Assembly (NCBI GenBank): GCA_012934845.2
Contig: WNNJ02001076.1
Span: 1 to 64,000 of the forward strand
DNA: 64,000 nt
Reading direction: 5' to 3'
Source of the DNA: Pomphorhynchus laevis
Taxonomy: Eukaryota; Acanthocephala; Palaeacanthocephala; Echinorhynchida; Pomphorhynchidae
Part shown: one piece after another, positions 56,906-64,000 of the stretch
Numbering within the stretch: the stretch's first letter is position 1
Layout of the letters: every line of letters starts with the position of its first letter
Translations under genes and position numbers: made by a program
The notes under the pieces: model-generated
The model's database searches: none
Seen by the model: only the letters and a program-made list of their open reading frames with translations
Told to the model about the DNA's origin: nothing

Positions 56906-57239
56906 ATTTACCATTTCTGAGACCAATGTAGTTGTTGATTTGATAAGACAATATGGCCTTATAAATTGTAATCGGTAAAGAAATAATATGACGCGTTTGT
57001 ATGCATAATTGATAATGAATCGGGAACTGCATCTTTATTGTTGACTTATTGATTAAGGATACGATTTTATCATTTGAAAATAGTGTGTTTAGTAGATAAT
57101 TCGACAATAGAAAACTATAAACGTTAAATTCCAAAATAAGCGACGTGATTGTAATAATATTTTTTATTTCTCTCAAATCCAAGGTGTCATTATAATTACG
57201 AACACAATGCATTAGGGCTGGATAAGCACAGATTGAGTA
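56906..57239 (-). other. Unrecognised frame of ~100 codons
   Basis: 57212-56904 (minus) encodes MHCVRNYNDTLDLREIKNII, then LEFNVYSFLLSNYLLNTLF and QFPIHYQLCIQTRHIISLP. It is open for over 300 bases between two LINEs and I do not recognise it. It could be part of an unclassified element or chance in AT-rich DNA. Confidence 0.25.
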
Positions 57240-57611
57240 GACTTATAGTTTCCTCCAAATCTAGTAAAATCCCTTAAGTGCTAGATCAGATGAAAATCGT
57301 TAATAAAATCAAAAAAGAGAGTTGTGCCAAGCACCGTCGTATTTCACTGACTTCTACTCCTTCAAAAATTCTGGAACGACTCATACTCCGTGAGCCGAGA
57401 TATTGTCTCAGAAAGACATGGTTTCCAGCGTGGATGATCAACAAACTTATAATCACGTATTTAGTCATCATCATTGTTTTATAATCTCGATAAGAAAACC
57501 CAAATGACATGTTATTTATTAGTTTTCCACGTGCCTTTGACACTGTTAACTATAATATACAATTGTGTAAGCTGATTAGGTATGAATGTGATGCATTGTT
57601 CATAAATTGGA
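57240..57611 (+). pseudogene. LINE-H, CR1-like RT, first part (split by NL-1e)
   Basis: The plus strand reads HRRISLTSTPSKILERLILR, then FISFPRAFDTVNYN, the first catalytic Asp box, and FINWICSYLTS. NL-1e begins right after. Confidence 0.75.
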
Positions 57612-59715
57612 TCTGTAGTTATTTGACCTCCTTTCACACTGTTTTTTGTCCTTCGTCCCTTCACTAATTTTTGGCGACTTCTACATCCGCCTCGAACGCC
57701 CCTATTCCACTGATTCCACCCGGTTCATCAGCACTCTATCCAACTACAATTACAAACTCATATCCACTGCCCCCACCCATATCCTTGGCGGGTCACTCGA
57801 CATCATATATGTCCCCGATCGTCTTGCTACCTACACCTCTCAGCACATCTCCGATCCTGGCCTATCCGATCCCTTTCTCGTCACCTTTGATGTCACTTCT
57901 AACCACTCCACGCATCATACACCTACCGTTCTACGTCGCTATTGGATAAATCTTGATATTCCTTACCTCCATTCTACCTCGCTCGTCATCGTTTGGCAAC
58001 AATAATCCCCATAATTATTCGTCATTTAGATCAAAGTATACACATTATTATATCACACCACCGTATCTATCCTATCTCACTCTTCCCCGCCTCGCCTCAT
58101 CCTCCAGGAGCGCTTTCATCTTCTCCCTGTCTCACTTACCAAATTCTCATCTGTCGTCACCTTGTCCAATAAAACATCACCTGCCGATCCCCTGCCTACC
58201 CCATACTTAAATCAATATGCTCATCGATATCCCTTTTTCTCACCGCCTTGTTTAACTCGGCCATCCTCAGTTGTATCTTCTCTTCACACTGAAAATCCGC
58301 CATCGTTTGTCCCTTCCTTAAAAAAACACTCGCTCGACTCCTACCTTCCTTCTATCTATATCCACATTTCACCCTCTCTACTCTTTCTAAGCTCTTAGAA
58401 CGCCTCATCTTTATTCAGATCAACGTTTATCTCTCTTCATTCAATCTGTACATCCTTTATAATACGCTTGCCGCTCTATTCACTCCAATGAAATCGCCTG
58501 CATAAAGGTTTACAACGAACTACTCATTTCTCGTGACAAAGCTCTTTATAGTGTTTTCATCTCCCTCGATCACTCCTTTGCCTTTTACATTGTCGACTAC
58601 TCCAACCTCATTTCTCGCCTTCGTTATGATTACGGCTTTTCTTCTTCCTCTGAAGTATGGTTTGCCTCATATCTATCCGACCGTTCTTTTCGCGTCTGTT
58701 CTAATTCATCATTCTCTCCACCCATCTCTATTTTCTGCGTGGTCCACAAGGTTTAGCCCAGGTCCCCTGCTTTTCTCTGTTATGCTTATCAATCTCTCTT
58801 AGTTTATCAAACCTGACTCCTTTAATGTCATGCAATATATCAATGACATACTCATCTATAGTAATGCATCCGCCAATCGCATACACAATATCGGCATTTT
58901 TGCCTCAAACTGTTTTTATTCTATCTACAAACGTCTTTCCCATCTTCGTCTTGTTCTAAAACCAGATGTCTAAAATAATGTGAATCCTTCCCCGTCAACC
59001 TAACATATCTCCCCCTGTATATTTTGCCTCATCAATCATCCCCATAGTCTACAACCTCACTTTCTTTGGAATCCATTTCGATGATCACTTTTCCCTTAAA
59101 CCCTTCGTCCGTAACAAGGTTTGCTCATTTACTTAATTCTCCTTGACATCCGCCGTAACCGCCCTCTTATCTACTTCCGTCCTTATGTATTTTCTTTCAT
59201 CGCTTCTTTCACCTAAAATCGATTACTGTCTCAGTCTTTTAGTCAATTCTCCAAAATCCATAATCCTACTCCTACAACGCATCATCAACTCTACCGTTCG
59301 GGTACTCCTAAGTCTCCGTCGCTTTAACCACTCATCCACATAACTTGTCCATTCTCCTGGCCCACCAATCACATCCGCATACAACTCCGCCTTCTCGTAA
59401 CTTTTCGTATCATCGCTGTCGGCTTCCCATCGTTCATCAACCTCCCCTTCTTAAATGACACGCGCCCTACCTCGCTATCACTGCGTTCCCGTAATTCCTT
59501 CTTACTTCACGTTCCCAATGTTTCTATCAACTTCGGTCTCCGATCCTTCCTCATCGCCGCCCCACTCGCCTGGAATCAACTATTTCTCGTCGTCGGCCGC
59601 GCTCCCTCCTTTATTACATTCAAATACCGTCTCCGTACCCACCTTCTCGACACATGATTTAGATTTTTTTGTGGTCATGTAAGCGTGCGCCGGCACGCAT
59701 TTGCCACAGTAATGT
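57612..59715 (+). pseudogene. NL-1e LINE, older copy, nested in LINE-H
   Basis: Starts in the endonuclease (LIFGDFYIRLERPYSTDSTR, THILGGSLDIIYVPDRLAT, DPGLSDPFLVTF). The RT is much more decayed than in NL-1b, with boxes recognisable across several frames (LHRRYDYGFSSSS-like, MQYINDILIY-like). The end is the 3' hairpin 59671-59707. It shows the endonuclease part that the younger copies lack, and the higher divergence makes it an early member. Confidence 0.8.
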
Positions 59716-60660
59716 TTTTATTTTGAGTGTGTTTTGTACGTTAACGATCTAAAGATATGGTGGCGTAGTATTGAATCATATAAGGACGTTGAGGTATTGT
59801 AACATGAATTAAACATTATACTTAGATGATGATAAAATAACAAATTAGCAGTTGATTATGAGAAGTGTGGCCACATGAAAATCGGTAAGGAATCAAATTC
59901 AACATGTTTTGTTTGGTCAACGCGACGTAAGAACAGATAGCTCGTTTAAAGATTTGGGTATAGTAACAAGCGGCTCTGTTTTGGAGAACATTCTTCAATT
60001 ATTTCGGCAAAATGTATTAGGATCCTCTGATGTATTCGCCGTTCATTCTCGATACTTACCTCGCGAATTTTTTAAAACAGTATTAACCGCATTTTTACTA
60101 CCGATTATTGGATATGATCTTTCATCAACCGGGCCAATTGTTGTGAAGAATAAACGAATAACCGAACCGTTACGTTTCGGTTATAAAGAAAATACGTAAA
60201 AATGTGATCTCGTACCGATTGTCATACTGTCAACGACAGTAGCAACATGGAAGAATGTTTTATGTTTGCAAAATCGTGTGGCTTCAAGGATGTATATCGC
60301 TTCAAATAAACCTTGACGCGAAATTAAATTAGATCCTAAAACATACGTTTGTTTTTAGCTAGAGAAGACTTTACGACGAGCTTCAAATAGTGTTTATTAT
60401 CATAAATATTTACGATATAAGGAACGCTTGAGGTGGCTAAATATGATCACATTATTATCAGTCAGAGTTCAAAATGACTTGGCCTCGGTATAGAAATCAA
60501 AACATCATACTGATGATTCATCTAACTTTTATTATTATATGTCGATTTCCAAGGGAGCTAAAGCTTGTAAGGAAGCATCACATCGAATAAAAAATCAGAA
60601 AAAAAAACGAAAAAATAACATCAAGAGTTCACGAGGTCAAGCTTTAGGCGTTCCTTGAAT
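59716..60660 (+). pseudogene. LINE-H, CR1-like RT, second part
   Basis: Resumes with VLYVNDLKIWWRSIESYKD, a decayed LYADDLKIW box, then FKDLGIVTSGSVLENILQLF, LTAFLLPIIGYDLSS and YKERLRWLNMITLLS. It meets LINE-I tail to tail near 60660. Confidence 0.7.
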
Positions 60661-60664
60661 TGCG

Positions 60665-61940
60665 CAGCACAAGAGCTGTTGATCACACCAGGTGATAATC
60701 CATTCTATCGTTTACAGACGCGATCCATCACTGTCGTACAATTTGTTCGATGCTTTGAGCGATGCTTCAAACATAGCTCGTGTCCACGTAACATTGAGGA
60801 TTCACGAAGACAGAACAGCTGCTTACACGGATGGTTAGGACGCGCAGCGACATCAACACTAGTGTAAGATCTGCAATCGACAGATCGCATTCAATAGATG
60901 TTATACTCAACGTCTCTAGTCTAACTGGATAAGGAATGGAGCGAGTTGCCGGAACCAAGTGCGTGACTCTTCTTAAAATGTTGTCGAATTCACTCAATTC
61001 TGATTTCAGTTGAGGGTGTGTTGCGTGAGATGCATATAGAGCATATGTGATTTTAAGAGACTCGAATATACAATGCGTAAAGACTTTGGCTCAAGTCGTC
61101 CAACGTTTCGATGAAGAAATCCTAAAATTCTACGGCATTTTGCAATAATCGCAGAAGAATGAAGACGAGATTTTAAATCGGAATAGATAACAACACCTAG
61201 ATCAGTAAAGTGATTTACTGATTCGATAACTGTTGAGCTGAATTGATAAGAAGGGGAAGGTAATCGGGATTGACCAATTCTCATATGTCGACATTTACTA
61301 ACATTGATTCCTAAGTTGTGTGATGAACACCAACTACTAACTTTATCCAAATCTGATTGTAGTAGGGGAGAGCTAGAACAACTACGAAATATAGGGCACC
61401 ATAGTTTTATGTCATCGGCGTATAATAGGCACTGGTATATAACATTTTCAGCGATTTCGTTGATGTAGGTATTAAACAAAGTGGGACTAAGGATACAGCC
61501 TTGTGGAACACATTGAGTGAGATAATACAATCCAGAAAGAGACTCACCAACTCGTACATCAAAGAAACGTCTACTTAAGAATTCACGTATCCAGAGACAA
61601 AACGTGCTTTGAGAAGCCGTAATTTCCAAGTTTCCACAGTAAAATTGGATGAACCCAATCAAGAGCTTTGGACAAATCAATAAAGACGACATCAACCGGC
61701 ATGCCCTGTTAGACAAAACTGGCCCAGCTTTCGCGTGCTAATGTTAGATTAGTTGAAGTGGAGTGATGTTTTCTAAACCCATGCTGTTTATTAGACAAAA
61801 TATTAAATTTGTCCAAATAAGAAGATATATACCGCACGATCAGTTTCTCCATCACCTTGCAAGCAATACACGTCAAACTTATTGGCAGATAATTTTGAGG
61901 ATGTACCTTATCCCCTTTTTGAAAACTGGAATGATTAAGA
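60665..61940 (-). pseudogene. LINE-I, CR1-like RT on the minus strand
   Basis: Minus strand: PVFKKGDKVHPQNYLPISLT, NILSNKQHGFRKHHSTSTNL, VDVVFIDLSKALDWVHP (61690 region, first Asp box), then frame 61716-61006 with CVPQGCILSPTLFNTYINEI and QCLLYADDIKLWCPIF. The C-terminus follows at 60997-60767. At 61940 it is cut by NL-1f. Two or three breaks. Confidence 0.82.
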
Positions 61941-64000
61941 AAAAAAGAAAGATTTATTTAACGTGGCAAATGCGTGCCAGCGTACGCTTACACGACCACA
62001 ACAAAACAAAAATGTAAATCGTGTGTCGAGAAGGTGTGAACGAAAAAGGTGTTTGAATGTGATAAAGAAGGAAGCGCGGCGGACGTCGAAAGGGAGATGA
62101 TTCCAGGAAAGTGAGGCGGCAACGAGGAAGGATCGAGACCATAGTTGTTGGAGTAATTGGGAACGTGAAGTAAGAGGGTATGACGGGAACGCAGCGATAA
62201 CGAGGTGGGGCGAGTGTCGTCTAAGAAAGGAAGGTTGATGAACGATCGGGAGCCGACAGCGATGAGACGAAAAGTTACGAGAAGAAGGCGGAGTTTGATG
62301 CAAATGTGGATGGTGGGCCAGGAGAGTTGGGCAAGATATGTGGATATGTGGTCGAAGCGGCAAAGACGAAAGAGCACTCGAACGGCGGTGTTGATTATGC
62401 GTTGTAGTGGTAGGATGATGGATTTTGGAGAATTGGCGAAAAGGCTAAGGCAGTAATCGATTTTAGGGAAAAGAAGCGATGAAATAAGATATATACAAGA
62501 ACGGAAGTCGATAAGTGAGCGGATACGGCGGATGTCACTGAGAATTAAGTTAGACGAGCGAACCTTGTCACGGACGAAGGGTTTAAGGGAAAGGTGATCA
62601 TCGAAATGGAAGCCTAAGAAAGTGAGATTGTGGACTATGGGGATGATCGATGAGGCAAAAGATACAGTGGGAGGAGATATGTTTGGTTTAAGGGGGAGGA
62701 TCCACATTATTTTAAACTTGTCGGGGTTTAGAACGATATGAAGATTGGAAGACGTTTGTAGATAGAAGAAAGACAGTTGGAGGCAGAAATGACGATATCG
62801 TGTATGCGATGTGCGAGTGCATGAGCATAGATAAGAATGTCATCGGCGTATTGCATGACCTTAAAGGAGTAAGGTTTGATAAACGGAGATAGATCGCCAA
62901 GCAGAAGAGAGAAATGCAGGGGACCTAGGACTGAACCTTGTAAGACTCCGCAAAAAATAGGGATGGGTGGGAGGATGATGAATTAGAACAGACGCAATTA
63001 GAACGGTCGGATAGATAGGATCCAAACCATGTTGTTAGGAAGAAGAAAAGCCGTAATCATTACAAAGGCGATAATGGCGGACGGAGTGGTTGACAATGTC
63101 GAAGGCGGAGGAGAGGTCGAGGGAGATGAGAACACTATATAGAGCCTTGTCTCGAGAAATGAGTAAGTCGTTGTAAACTTTCATGCAGGCGATTTCTGTG
63201 GAGTGATTAGAGCGGAAAGCGGATTGGAAAGGAGAGTACAAATTGGATGACGAGAGATAAGCGTCAATCTGTATTAAGATGAGGCGTATTAAGAGCTTAG
63301 AACGAGTAGGGAGTAGTGAAATGGGGCGATAGCTTGAAGGAAGGGAGGGGTCGAGCGATTGTTTCTTAAGTAGAAGACGAACGATTGCGGATTTCTAGCG
63401 TTAAGGGAATATACGACTGCGGATGGACGAGTTAAACAAGGTTGTAAGAAAATGGGATATCGATGAGCATATGGATTTAAGTATGTGGGTAGGCAGGGGA
63501 TCGGCAGGTGAGGTTTTGCTGGGCAAGGACATGAGAACAGATGAGACTTCGGAAGGTGAGACAGGGAGAAGATGAAAGAGTTCCGGGAGAATGAGGCTAG
63601 GCGTGGCTGAGTGGGATATGATTGAGACCGGGCTGTGAGAGAGCAACGTGGATACTTTGCTCTGGAGAAATGACGGATAATCACGGCGGAGAGGAGCGAG
63701 CAAGGATTGAGTTTAAAGTATTCTATAGAGTCTTAGTGTTGAATGAAGTGATGATTTTATGCTGCCAAAAGGAGTTGCATTTGGTACGTGGTAGGTGGAG
63801 ATGAGACCGTCGATGAGCAAGATAGATATCACGGAAAGACGGAGTGATCGAGCGGAAATCACGTCTGAGAGAGCGGTGATATACTCGAAAAGCATGACGG
63901 AGTCGGCGCTTTGAAACTAGGCACTGGATGTCCAACAATGGGGCACGGTGCAAGCGACGGTGTGGGTGAGGCTTGGAGGGCAAGAGAATATCGAGAATGG
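61941..64000 (-). pseudogene. NL-1f LINE, nested in LINE-I, runs off the window
   Basis: Minus strand: the first codons visible at the window edge belong to the endonuclease-RT linker (APLLDIQCLVSKRRLRHAF). RT follows with FQSAFRSNHSTEIACMKVYN, VLISLDLSSAFDIVNH, MTFLSMLMHSHIAYTISS in another frame, MWILPLKPNISPPTVSF and the C-terminus, then the hairpin 61963-61999. Several breaks; very similar to NL-1a. Confidence 0.88.

Noticed and set aside
48452-62456. Plus-strand frames starting MGRVSSKKGRLMN (48452 and 62205)
   Set aside because: The same frame recurs because it is antisense to the NL-1 RT in two copies.

Overview
This is a eukaryotic, AT-rich, intergenic-like stretch dominated by broken retroelements. 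The best clue to the host is an HP1-type chromobox protein (27767-28426, minus) with arthropod-like chromo and chromoshadow domains. An EI24/EPG-4-like membrane protein (8031-9008, minus) is the only other clear host gene. Both are single uninterrupted reading frames. The CR1/L2-like LINEs, APE-type LINEs, LINEs with a restriction-like nuclease, Penelope-like elements (PLEs) and one Ty3/gypsy fossil fit an arthropod, but I cannot name the species. No rRNA, tRNA or CRISPR array was recognised.

Layout. 1-7.7 kb holds three PLEs on the minus strand, large inverted repeats, hammerhead-like motifs and a 13-bp minisatellite. 8-9 kb is the EI24-like gene. 9.2-12.1 kb holds LINE fragments and short tandem repeats. 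12.1-14.3 kb is a fourth PLE. 16-21 kb is an APE-type LINE (LINE-B) split by another LINE. 21.3-21.8 kb is an inverted-repeat unit with hammerhead-like cores. 23.3-26 kb is a LINE with an R2-style protein layout (R-B). 27.8-28.4 kb is HP1. 29.9-36.7 kb is a long CR1-like LINE (LINE-D) with a second LINE inside ORF1 and a perfect 132-bp inverted duplication in its endonuclease. 36.7-39.4 kb is the best-preserved element, an R2-style LINE (R-A) with clear target-site duplications. 39.4-64 kb is a pile-up of CR1-like copies (LINE-E to LINE-I), three related hairpin-ended LINE families (here NL-1, NL-2, NL-3), a PLE fragment and the gypsy fossil.

Main points. (1) NL-1, NL-2 and NL-3 share a two-helix 3' hairpin whose inner stem changes by compensating base pairs between families, in 13 copies, so the RNA fold is probably selected, most likely as the reverse transcriptase landing site. 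(2) The nesting gives a relative history: NL-1 sits in NL-2, and elsewhere NL-2 sits in NL-1, with an intact empty site in the same window for one event. (3) Four separate inverted duplications accompany PLEs, LINEs or hammerhead-like motifs. (4) The R-A LINE has a complete RT, zinc knuckle and nuclease, and a 5' hairpin.

The two host genes show no operon-like or functional link to each other; everything else is mobile DNA or spacer.
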